A stretch of 6,023 bases of DNA from Clostridium sp. SCN 57-10 (GCA_001725215.1 MEFT01000094.1:1-6023); one strand, 5' to 3'. Positions 1 to 5,853 are shown, counted from the first letter of the stretch. Translations and numbers: made by a program. The notes: generated by a model not told the origin, from the sequence alone.

Positions 1-349
1 CGACATCGAAGACGACGGCAGCATCTGCATCGCCGCCATCAACTCGGCGGATGGCGAAGCGGCACGCAAGATGATTGAAGCCATCGTGCTCGACGCGAAA
101 ATCGGCGAGATTTACCACGGCAAGGTGACGCGCATCATGACGTTCGGCGCATTTGTCGAGTTTGCCCCCGGCAAAGAGGGTCTTATCCACATTAGCAAGC
201 TGGAAGACCGCCGCGTCGGCAAGGTTGAGGATGTGCTCAACATCGGTGACGAGACGTGGGTCAAGGTCATCGAGATCGACGAGAAGGGCCGCATCAATCT
301 GTCGCGCAAAGATGCGCTGGCGGAGATGGCCGCGAATCAGGGCAAGTAA
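1..349 (+). CDS. pnp: Polynucleotide phosphorylase, C-terminal end (partial)
   Basis: This is the last 115 codons of PNPase, the phosphorolytic 3'-to-5' exoribonuclease of RNA turnover; the catalytic RNase PH domains lie upstream of the window. The first complete codon is at base 2. Residues 1-28 or so (DIEDDGSICIAAINSADGEA) match the end of the KH domain, where family members typically read V-D-I-x-D-D-G. An S1 RNA-binding domain follows from about IGEIYHGKVTRIMTFGAFVE to the INLSRKDAL strand, with the usual GxV, FGAFVE and GLIHIS signatures. The protein stops soon after the S1 domain, without the acidic or Gly-rich tail some orthologues carry. An internal ATG at 71 is in frame but lies inside the KH/S1 junction and is not a start. 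The identification is secure from the KH-S1 pairing plus the M16 peptidase downstream, an order known from Bacillus and clostridia. Confidence 0.95.
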   Translation, partial: DIEDDGSICIAAINSADGEAARKMIEAIVLDAKIGEIYHGKVTRIMTFGAFVEFAPGKEGLIHISKLEDRRVGKVEDVLNIGDETWVKVIEIDEKGRINLSRKDALAEMAANQGK

Positions 350-382
350 CGAATAGCGGCGCTCAAAAATCATAAACTACCA

Positions 383-414
383 CAAACGGACGGCAAAAAC
401 GCGCCGTCCGTTTG
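383..414 (+). terminator. Hairpin after pnp, probable terminator
   Basis: A perfect 12-bp inverted repeat (383-394 with 403-414, 8-nt loop 395-402) begins 34 bases after the pnp stop. The core is GC-rich (cggacggc/gccgtccg) with an A-run before it and TTT inside the right arm, but no long T-tract follows (cgtatcaattta). It could be a weak intrinsic terminator or a 3' end-protecting hairpin. The right arm can also pair with 428-436 (see findings). Confidence 0.6.
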
Positions 415-494
415 CGTATCAATTTATGGACGGCGCGTTGCGCGGGTTTTAGACGAAGATTGCGCGCTTCGCGTGGGAGTAGACGCTTCGCATA

Positions 495-526
495 GGGTTA
501 CTTTTTGTTTGCTCAAAAAGTAACCC
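495..526. repeat. Perfect 13-bp palindrome, likely dispersed repeat unit
   Basis: Bases 495-507 (gggttactttttg) are the exact reverse complement of 514-526 (caaaaagtaaccc), with a 6-nt loop tttgct. It lies in the pnp-M16 gap among other inverted repeats: 552-558 with 562-568 (tccgcgc/gcgcgga, loop aaa) and 615-620 with 623-628 (gaatgc/gcattc). The direct repeat cgcttcgc occurs at 465-472 and 484-491. Arms of the form GGTTACTTTTTG/CAAAAAGTAACC look to me like intergenic repeats of GC-rich clostridia, but copy number cannot be judged from one window. It could also act as a transcript hairpin; there is no T-tract immediately 3' of the right arm on the plus strand. Confidence 0.55.
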
Positions 527-637
527 CACAGTGGGAAGCGCCTCCAAATCCTCCGCGCAAAGCGCGGAATATCCCCATCATCAGCGCGATCATCGCCAAC
601 TCAAAGCCAAGGGAGAATGCTCGCATTCCCCTTCTAT

Positions 638-643
638 GGAGGA
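638..643 (+). promoter_or_regulatory. Ribosome binding site fixing the M16 start
   Basis: GGAGGA lies 5 nt before the ATG at 649. It decides against the in-frame upstream ATG at 505, which falls inside the palindrome loop region and has no Shine-Dalgarno site. Confidence 0.85.
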
Positions 644-648
644 ATACT

Positions 649-1899
649 ATGACGGAAAAAATCACGCTGCCGAACGGCATCCGCATTGTGCACGAGCGTT
701 TGCCCGGCGTGCGCTCCTGTACGCTCGGCTTGTGGGTCGAAAGCGGCTCGCGACATGAACCGGAAGAGCTGTGCGGTATTTCGCATTATATCGAGCACAT
801 GCTGTTTAAGGGCACCGATACGCGCACAGCGGCGCAGTTGGCGGCCGATTTTGACGCCATCGGAGGACAGGTTAACGCGTTTACGACCAAGGAGCACACC
901 TGTTTTTACTGCCGTGCGCTCGACACGCATCTGCCCGAAGCGGCGCGGTTGCTGTGTGATATGTTTTTTCGCTCAACGTTCGCGCAGCGCGAGGTCGAGC
1001 TTGAGAAATCGGTTATCTTTGAAGAAATCGACATGTATGAAGACACGCCGGAAGACCTCGTGTCCGAACAGCTCGTCGCCGCGGCGTATGACGGATGCTC
1101 GCTTGCGCGCCCAATCCTCGGCTTTAAAGAGACGCTGACGCGCATCGACGGCGAGAAGCTTCGCGATTACCGCGAGACGCGCTATACGCCCGAAAACATC
1201 GTGGTCGCACTGTGCGGCAGCTATTCGGACGAAGACCTTGCCCATCTGACCGAGCAGTTTGCCGGCATGGAAAAGCGCACGCCGCCGTCGCGCGGGGATG
1301 TGTGCTACCGTCCGGCGTTTGTCGTGCGCAAGAAGGAGATTGAGCAGAACCACCTGATCGCCTCGTTCCCCTCCATTGAAACGGGCTCGCCCGACCGCTT
1401 TATCATGCAGATTATGAACAACACGCTGGGCGGCGGCATGTCGTCGCGCCTGTTCCAGCGTGTGCGCGAGCAGCACGGACTGTGCTACTCGATATACAGC
1501 TATACCAACGCCTACTTCGGCGCGGGGTCGCTCGGTATTTACGTCGCGCTGTCGGCACGCACCGAGCTTTCCGCGCTCGCAATGGTACGCGAGGAGCTTG
1601 ACCGCCTGTGCCAAGACGGTTTGACTGACGACGAGCTGTCGCGCAGCCGCGAGCAGCTTAAGGCCAATGTGCTTATGGGGCTTGAGAGCACGTCGACCCG
1701 CATGAATTCGCTGGCGCGCAACGAGCTGATTTATGGCCGCCAGTATTCGGCAGACGATATTATCGCAGGGTTTGACGCCGTGACGCGCGACGATGTGCTG
1801 CGCCTTGCGCGCGATACGTTCGTGTATGACCGCGCGTCGCTCTCTGCTGTCGGGCAGGCGAAAACAGAGGCCGATTACCGCAAGGCGTTTGGCGTCTAA
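649..1899 (+). CDS. M16B family zinc peptidase (YmxG/MlpA-like, processing-peptidase type)
   Basis: This 416-residue protein belongs to the M16 (pitrilysin/mitochondrial processing peptidase) family and probably acts in the cytoplasm on peptides or unfolded proteins. The inverted zinc motif HxxEH is at residues 46-50 (HYIEH), with the third zinc ligand in the EEIDMYED stretch around E126/E127, at the family's usual distance of about 76 residues. The second half carries GGGMSSRLFQ (261-270) and the Arg/Tyr region REQHGLCYSIYSY (273-285), which MPP-like enzymes use for substrate binding. One chain therefore holds both the active-site half and the binding half, as in single-subunit bacterial homologues that work as homodimers. 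Length is normal for M16B. The start at 649 has a strong RBS and gives the typical N-terminus ITLPNGIRIVHE. The gene follows pnp by 299 bp. I recognise no promoter of its own; a terminator closes it. Confidence 0.93.
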   Translation: MTEKITLPNGIRIVHERLPGVRSCTLGLWVESGSRHEPEELCGISHYIEHMLFKGTDTRTAAQLAADFDAIGGQVNAFTTKEHTCFYCRALDTHLPEAARLLCDMFFRSTFAQREVELEKSVIFEEIDMYEDTPEDLVSEQLVAAAYDGCSLARPILGFKETLTRIDGEKLRDYRETRYTPENIVVALCGSYSDEDLAHLTEQFAGMEKRTPPSRGDVCYRPAFVVRKKEIEQNHLIASFPSIETGSPDRFIMQIMNNTLGGGMSSRLFQRVREQHGLCYSIYSYTNAYFGAGSLGIYVALSARTELSALAMVREELDRLCQDGLTDDELSRSREQLKANVLMGLESTSTRMNSLARNELIYGRQYSADDIIAGFDAVTRDDVLRLARDTFVYDRASLSAVGQAKTEADYRKAFGV

Positions 1900-1925
1900 C
1901 GCGCGTGCACTCTTGTAAATGCATG

Positions 1926-1958
1926 AAAAAGCAGCCGGATTTTCTCCGGCTGCTTTTT
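1926..1958 (+). terminator. Intrinsic terminator of the M16 gene
   Basis: A perfect stem gcagccgga/tccggctgc (1931-1939 with 1945-1953, loop ttttc) is extended by five A-T pairs (1926-1930 with 1954-1958) and ends in a TTTTT run. It lies 27 bases after the M16 stop. The A-run on the left makes it potentially bidirectional, but no gene converges on it. Confidence 0.92.
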
Positions 1959-1972
1959 GTAACATGAAAAAA

Positions 1973-2001
1973 TTGACATTTGAAATCCACTTTGGTAAAC
2001 T
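1973..2001 (+). promoter_or_regulatory. Sigma-A-type promoter of the GNAT gene
   Basis: A perfect -35 TTGACA (1973-1978) is followed after 17 bp by TAAACT (1996-2001; 4 of 6 matches to TATAAT), preceded by TG at 1993-1994 in the extended -10 position. Transcription would start near 2008, about 50 bases before the GNAT start codon. It sits just after the M16 terminator, which makes the next gene an independent unit. Confidence 0.75.
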
Positions 2002-2043
2002 GGATAAAACCGCGGCGTCGCTTTGCGGCGCACACGCGCCAAA

Positions 2044-2050
2044 AAGGAGA
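2044..2050 (+). promoter_or_regulatory. Ribosome binding site fixing the GNAT start
   Basis: AAGGAGA lies 7 nt before the ATG at 2058. An ATG at 2053 between them is out of frame, and the upstream in-frame ATG at 1980 lies within the promoter, so 2058 is the start. Confidence 0.85.
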
Positions 2051-2057
2051 CGATGCT

Positions 2058-2597
2058 ATGAACCTGATCGTTCGAAAGGCCACTGCGGCCGACGCGCCGT
2101 GTGCTGCGTTTGTACTGTGTGAATCATGGAAGTCTGCATATAGCTCCATTCTCACCGTGGAGGAGCTTGCACGGCATACCGACGTCGAATGGCGCACCGT
2201 GCAGCTCGAATCGATGATCCCCCAAGTAGAAGGGGGATTTGTCGTCGCGCTTGACGGTGATACTACATGCGGTTTGTGTTTTTACGACGAGAGCCGCGAC
2301 GAAGACTGCGCAGGCTTTGGCGAAATCGTTGCGCTCTATGCGCTGTCCGGCTATTGGGGGGCGGGCGTTGGCGACGCGTTGATGCGCGCCGCGCTTGGCG
2401 GGCTTGCCGCGCAGGGCTATCGCCGGGCAATGCTGTGGGTGTTTGAGGAAAACCGGCGCGCGCGCCGATTTTACGAAAAGCATGGCTTTGTATGCGACCG
2501 AGACGCGGCGGGCGAGCTTGTTGCCAAGCGCAGCACGTTTGGCAACGCGCGTGAGGTGCGCTATGTGTGCGACCTGCCGTGCATCGGAAAAGTCTGA
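2058..2597 (+). CDS. GNAT family N-acetyltransferase
   Basis: This 179-residue protein has the Gcn5-related acetyltransferase fold and transfers an acetyl group from acetyl-CoA to an unknown amine, such as a small molecule, antibiotic or protein N-terminus. The N-terminus reads LIVRKATAADAP, the usual first strand of a GNAT. Motif A is at residues 89-110: the strand EIVALYAL, then GYWGAGVGDALM, where the acetyl-CoA loop fits [R/Q]xxGxG with W100 in the Arg/Gln position. Motif B is at 124-145 (AMLWVFEENRRARRFYEKHG), including the N-x-x-A-x-x-F-Y-x-K-x-G-F consensus. The C-terminal part from about 150 is less conserved. Length is typical. The gene has its own promoter (1973-2001), and no terminator is seen in the 86-bp gap before the next gene, which has its own promoter. 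Substrate cannot be predicted from sequence. Confidence 0.92.
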   Translation: MNLIVRKATAADAPCAAFVLCESWKSAYSSILTVEELARHTDVEWRTVQLESMIPQVEGGFVVALDGDTTCGLCFYDESRDEDCAGFGEIVALYALSGYWGAGVGDALMRAALGGLAAQGYRRAMLWVFEENRRARRFYEKHGFVCDRDAAGELVAKRSTFGNAREVRYVCDLPCIGKV

Positions 2598-2625
2598 CAG
2601 TTTTCTTACATTTGCGCCCTCATTC

Positions 2626-2654
2626 TTTACAGGGAAAATATGGTGTGCTATGAT
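2626..2654 (+). promoter_or_regulatory. Strong extended -10 promoter of the subtilase gene
   Basis: TTTACA (2626-2631, 5 of 6 to TTGACA) is followed after exactly 17 bp by TATGAT (2649-2654, 5 of 6 to TATAAT), with TGc directly before it (2646-2648), an extended -10 element. The predicted start near 2661 gives a leader of only about 23 nt. This is one of the best-matching promoters in the window. Confidence 0.82.
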
Positions 2655-2683
2655 GAGCCTAAAGACGACGAAAGGGTGAGGAT

Positions 2684-3976
2684 ATGCACGGCAAAGCTTC
2701 CATGGCGGCGCGTGCTGCAGCGCTTGTGCTGCTCGCGGCGACGCTTTTCTCGGCGTGCGGCAGGCAGACGGGCGGGGCGACGACTGCCTCGGCACAAACC
2801 ACAGCGTCCACAACAACGGAGGCAACCACGATTGCGCCCCATATACCCGACCGCAACATCCAAATCGGCATACAGCGCGAACCGGGGCCGCAGACTTTTT
2901 TCGAGGTGCTGAACGCCTTGCCCACGCCCGAAGACCCCGATGCACCGTTTGCGTACGACTTGCGTTCGTACGATATTTCGGCGCTTGATTTGCAGCCCCA
3001 TGCAGAGCTTTTGTGGAAGGCGGACTTTGACAACGACACCGTTTGGCCGCAGAAGATACCCGAGGGCTTTGACCCCACGCTTATTCTTGAAAACGGTAAA
3101 AACCCCGGTCTCGGCGTGCGTTCGCTGCACGAGCGCGGCATCGACGGGCGCGGCGTTTCCATCGGCATCATTGACCAAACACTGCTGACGACCCATGAAG
3201 AATATGCCGATCGGCTGATGCATTATGAAGAAATTCCTGTTTCATGCGAGCCCGCCGCCATGCACGGCACGGGAGTCACGTCGCTCGCCCTTGGCAAAAC
3301 ATGCGGCGTCGCGCCCGGGGCAAAGCTGTATTATATCGCAAGCAGATTGACCGAGGACGACGCGCCGAATGTGATTACCTATGAATATCGCGCGCAGAGT
3401 ATTCACCGTCTGCTCGACATCAACCTTCAACTGCCCGAAGGCGAGAAAATCCGCGTCATTTCCATGTCGCGCGGGTTTGACAAAGGGGATAAGGGCTATG
3501 CGGAAATGATGGCCGCGATTGAGCGCGCCAAGCAGGAGGGCGTGTTTGTCGTATCGACCAGCATAGGTGCGGAATACGGATTTGGTGTTCTGGGGCTTGA
3601 GCGCGCCCCGCAGGACAGTCCCGATGACGCGCGTAAGTACAATATCGGCGGGTGGATTAAGGAGTGGTTTCCCAAGTTGGCAGCTGTTGAGAGCGAGCGT
3701 TATGTATTCTTCCCGATGAACAACCGCACCTATGCGGGAGCAAACAGAAACGACGGATACGAGTACAGTCAGCAGGGCGGCCTAAGCTGGGTCATGCCCT
3801 ATGTTTCGGGTTTATACGCGCTGTGCTGCCAAGTGAAGCCTGACATCACGCCGGACGAGTTTTGGCAGGCGGTGACCGAAACAGCATATGAGCAGCAGGT
3901 TCAAAACGGCGCGGTTGTGCAAACGATTCGCATCGTCAACCCAACTGAGCTGGTTGCAAACATAGAGGGGCGCTAA
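2684..3976 (+). CDS. Lipoprotein subtilisin-like (S8) serine protease
   Basis: This 430-residue protein is probably exported and anchored outside the cell membrane. Residues 1-24 form a signal peptide (K4, R10, then the hydrophobic run AAALVLLAATLF) ending in a lipobox FSAC with C25 as the lipidated Cys. A Thr/Ala/Ser-rich linker (30-50) follows, then a pro- or spacer region, then the S8 domain from about 140. The triad is visible: D164 (GIIDQT), H194 (MHGTGVTS) and S368 (GGLSWVMPYVSG), with spacings close to those of subtilisin. The ISMSRG strand (259-264) matches the substrate-binding segment. The oxyanion Asn is not where expected: the VVAAGN-like stretch reads VVSTSIG (289-295), with Gly at the Asn position. 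The motifs after Asp and Ser also differ from DTG and GTSMA. It may be a divergent active protease or have altered catalysis. The start at 2684 has GGTGA 4 nt upstream; ATG 2702 is the alternative. It forms its own transcription unit. Confidence 0.88.
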   Translation: MHGKASMAARAAALVLLAATLFSACGRQTGGATTASAQTTASTTTEATTIAPHIPDRNIQIGIQREPGPQTFFEVLNALPTPEDPDAPFAYDLRSYDISALDLQPHAELLWKADFDNDTVWPQKIPEGFDPTLILENGKNPGLGVRSLHERGIDGRGVSIGIIDQTLLTTHEEYADRLMHYEEIPVSCEPAAMHGTGVTSLALGKTCGVAPGAKLYYIASRLTEDDAPNVITYEYRAQSIHRLLDINLQLPEGEKIRVISMSRGFDKGDKGYAEMMAAIERAKQEGVFVVSTSIGAEYGFGVLGLERAPQDSPDDARKYNIGGWIKEWFPKLAAVESERYVFFPMNNRTYAGANRNDGYEYSQQGGLSWVMPYVSGLYALCCQVKPDITPDEFWQAVTETAYEQQVQNGAVVQTIRIVNPTELVANIEGR

Positions 3977-3992
3977 GGCGCCCCTTGTCTTT
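3966..3992 (+). terminator. Intrinsic terminator overlapping the subtilase stop codon
   Basis: A perfect 8-bp stem aggggcgc/gcgcccct (3966-3973 with 3978-3985) has the 4-nt loop taag, followed by the T-rich tail tgtcttta. The stop codon TAA (3974-3976) forms most of the loop, so the last codons of the gene encode the left arm. The tail overlaps the -35 box proposed for the next unit. Confidence 0.85.
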
Positions 3993-4013
3993 ATCTCGCT
4001 GACATGGTATTCT
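3985..4013 (+). promoter_or_regulatory. Candidate promoter of the S66-EamA unit
   Basis: TTGTCT (3985-3990, 4 of 6) and TATTCT (4008-4013, 4 of 6) are separated by 17 bp, with TGg (4005-4007) as an extended -10. Transcription would start near 4020, giving a leader of about 80 nt that contains the 11-bp tandem repeat. Each box is only a moderate match, so the call rests on spacing, the TG element and position between a terminator and a gene. Confidence 0.5.
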
Positions 4014-4030
4014 AAGAAAAATGCCGCGAC

Positions 4031-4063
4031 GACAAGAGCGCGACAAGAGCGCGACAAGAGCGC
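4031..4063. repeat. 11-bp tandem repeat, three exact copies
   Basis: The unit gacaagagcgc is repeated exactly at 4031-4041, 4042-4052 and 4053-4063, followed by a partial copy (ga). It lies in the leader between the candidate promoter and the RBS of the S66 gene, ending about 30 nt before the RBS. The unit length is not a multiple of three, and slippage could change the copy number. Confidence 0.95.
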
Positions 4064-4102
4064 GAGGCTGCGTATCATGCGGCTGAAATAGACGGAGGGT
4101 AT

Positions 4103-4948
4103 ATGCAAGCTGAATTATTACAAATCGGCGACACGATCGGCATCGTCGCGCCCAGTCATGTGGCAGAGCGTGAGCGGTATGAGGCTATTCTGGCGGGCAT
4201 CCGCGCGCGCGGCTTCGCCGTCAAAACGGGCGAAAACATGTATAAGAATACCTATGGATACCTTGCGTCCGAGCAGGAGCGTGCCGACGATTTCAACGCC
4301 ATGGTACGCGACCCGGCCGTGAAAATGGTGTTTTTCGGCGGCGGAAACGGCGGCGCGGAGGTGCTTCCGCTGCTCGATTACGACGCGATTGCGCGCCATC
4401 CCAAGCTGTATGTAAGCTACAGCGACGGTACGTCCATCTTAAACGCCATTTACGCCAAGACAGGGCTGATTACTTATTACGGACAGTCGCCGGGCAACTT
4501 TGCCGAGCTGACGCCGTATGACGAGGCGCAGTTTATGTCGCACTTCGTGCGCGGGGGCGTCACCGACTTTGTACCCAACAGCCGTTGGCACACGCTGACC
4601 CAAGGGGTGTGCGAGGGCACGCTGATCGGCGGCTATACGGTCAACTTCGCTCTGCTTATGCGCGGCGACTACTTCCGCCATGACCCGAACGAGCGCTATG
4701 TGCTCTTTTTGGAGGACCACGAAATGTTCGGCGACGTGGCGTTTGTCAGCGCGATGCTTTCGCACATCGAGCAAAGCGGCTTTGCGGGCAGCGTGGGGCG
4801 GCTGCGCCGCTTCGGCGAGCGCTACGGCGTGCCGGTCGTCTATTGCGACGACTTCGGGCACGGGGCAAACCACGCTATACTGCCCATCGGCTGCCGCGCC
4901 ACGTTTGACGCCACGCGCCGCACGCTGCGCTTTGATGCCAACACTTAA
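4103..4948 (+). CDS. S66 family serine peptidase (LD-carboxypeptidase / MccF-like)
   Basis: This 281-residue protein belongs to peptidase family S66. Its members are cytoplasmic LD-carboxypeptidases that remove the terminal D-Ala from murein tetrapeptides during wall recycling, or MccF-type enzymes that inactivate microcin C-like peptide-nucleotides. The N-terminus GDTIGIVAPS (9-18) is the family signature. The nucleophile is S107 in SYSDGT (usually GYSDxT, so a Gly is replaced by S105). The acid is E204 in LFLEDHE, and the His is H253 in FGHGANHAILPIG. The stretch before the nucleophile reads FFGGGNGGAEVLPLLDYDAI, with a looser GG motif than most members. The segment IYAKTGLITYYG (116-127) resembles MccF-like proteins as much as LdcA. 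It is somewhat short for the family. A GGAGG site (4094-4098) precedes the ATG by 4 nt. The gene overlaps the EamA transporter gene by 14 bp. S66 membership is secure; the substrate is not. Confidence 0.9.
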   Translation: MQAELLQIGDTIGIVAPSHVAERERYEAILAGIRARGFAVKTGENMYKNTYGYLASEQERADDFNAMVRDPAVKMVFFGGGNGGAEVLPLLDYDAIARHPKLYVSYSDGTSILNAIYAKTGLITYYGQSPGNFAELTPYDEAQFMSHFVRGGVTDFVPNSRWHTLTQGVCEGTLIGGYTVNFALLMRGDYFRHDPNERYVLFLEDHEMFGDVAFVSAMLSHIEQSGFAGSVGRLRRFGERYGVPVVYCDDFGHGANHAILPIGCRATFDATRRTLRFDANT

Positions 4949-5837
4949 ATTTGTGAAACAGGGAATCGATAAGAATACCAAGCGCGCTACGCTGTGCGCC
5001 CTGCTGGCCGCGGCGCTTTACGCAATCAGCGCGCCGTGCTCCAAGCTGCTGCTGCGCGGACTTACGCCCACGATGATGGCAGCGTTTCTCTATCTCGGCG
5101 CGGGCATAGGCATGGCGGCGGTCGGCCTGTTGCGCAGCAGGGGCAGAAAGCTTGACGCCGCGTTGCGTCTGACCCGAAAGGAGTTGCCCTATACCGCGGC
5201 AATGATCGTGCTCGACATCGCCGCCCCAGCTTTTCTGATGGTGGGGCTGACGATGACCACGGCGGCCAACGCTTCGCTACTTAACAACTTTGAAATCGTG
5301 GCGACTGCCATCATCGCGCTGCTCTTTTTTAAAGAACGCATCACAAAGAGGCTGTGGCTTGCGATCGGGCTTATCACGCTGTCGAGCGTGATACTCTCGT
5401 TTGAAGACATGAGCAGCCTTTCGTTTTCCTCCGGCTCGCTGTTTGTGCTGCTTGCCTGCATTTGCTGGGGCTTGGAAAACAACTGCACCAGAGCGCTGTC
5501 GCAAAAAGACCCGTTGCAGATCGTGGTAATTAAGGGCCTCGGCTCGGGTGCGGGCGCGCTGCTCATCGCCTTGATGATGGGCGACCGTCTGGGCGATCTG
5601 CCGTATATCGTGGCGGCGCTCGTGCTTGGCTTTGTCGCCTATGGCCTGAGCATCTTTTTCTATGTACGCGCGCAGCGCGATTTGGGCGCGGCAAAGACGA
5701 GCACCTATTACGCCGTTGCCCCGTTTATCGGCGTGGCGCTTTCGCTCGTCGTGTTCCGCGCATTTCCTTCGATCAGCTTTTTCATCGCGCTTGCGATTAT
5801 GGGGATCGGTGCTTATTGCGCATCTACCGCTACATAA
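4935..5837 (+). CDS. EamA/DMT superfamily transporter (10 TM)
   Basis: This 300-residue inner membrane protein is of the drug/metabolite transporter superfamily, whose members export or take up amino acids, nucleotides, sugars or toxic small molecules. It shows two EamA repeats of five helices. Approximate helices: 18-40, 46-66, 86-105, 111-132, 139-156, 167-184, 195-215, 222-246, 256-274 and 279-297. The first repeat carries the characteristic helix-4 end LFFKERITKRLW, with E134. In the second repeat the matching position reads VVFRAFPSI and lacks the usual Glu. The chain ends right after TM10, with no hydrophilic tail. The start chosen is ATG 4935, which overlaps the S66 gene by 14 bp and gives the usual family length. 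No Shine-Dalgarno site precedes it, so translation probably depends on coupling; GTG 4953 is an alternative start. The longer reading frame upstream (from 4680) is a shadow of the S66 gene. The substrate is unknown. Confidence 0.9.
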   Translation: MPTLKFVKQGIDKNTKRATLCALLAAALYAISAPCSKLLLRGLTPTMMAAFLYLGAGIGMAAVGLLRSRGRKLDAALRLTRKELPYTAAMIVLDIAAPAFLMVGLTMTTAANASLLNNFEIVATAIIALLFFKERITKRLWLAIGLITLSSVILSFEDMSSLSFSSGSLFVLLACICWGLENNCTRALSQKDPLQIVVIKGLGSGAGALLIALMMGDRLGDLPYIVAALVLGFVAYGLSIFFYVRAQRDLGAAKTSTYYAVAPFIGVALSLVVFRAFPSISFFIALAIMGIGAYCASTAT

Positions 5838-5853
5838 CAGGTGGGGAGAAAAT

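Noticed and set aside
505..648. N-terminal extension of the M16 peptidase from ATG 505
   Set aside because: The 48 extra codons run through the palindromic intergenic block, have no RBS and no similarity to M16 N-termini, while ATG 649 has GGAGGA 5 nt upstream.
973..1965. Long minus-strand open frame opposite the M16 gene
   Set aside because: It is Arg/Ala/His-rich with no recognisable domain, runs through the terminator at 1926-1958, and mirrors the codon bias of the strong plus-strand gene.
1980..2057. Upstream start for the GNAT gene at ATG 1980
   Set aside because: It lies inside the -35/-10 spacer of the TTGACA promoter, so it would be upstream of the transcription start; ATG 2058 has a good RBS.
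2217..2238. Inverted repeat atccccc/gggggat inside the GNAT gene as an insertion or regulatory hairpin
   Set aside because: Only 7 bp, within an intact frame that encodes a plausible GNAT segment; no target duplication or frame disruption is seen.
2124..2945. Minus-strand open frame opposite the GNAT and subtilase starts
   Set aside because: It crosses a promoter and two well-supported genes, and its composition is that of an antisense shadow in GC-rich DNA.
4031..4063. CRISPR-like array
   Set aside because: The 11-bp units are contiguous with no spacers and far too short.
4021..4086. Small 21-codon frame in the S66 leader as a leader peptide
   Set aside because: No convincing RBS, it would start at or next to the predicted transcription start, and its content is mostly the tandem repeat.
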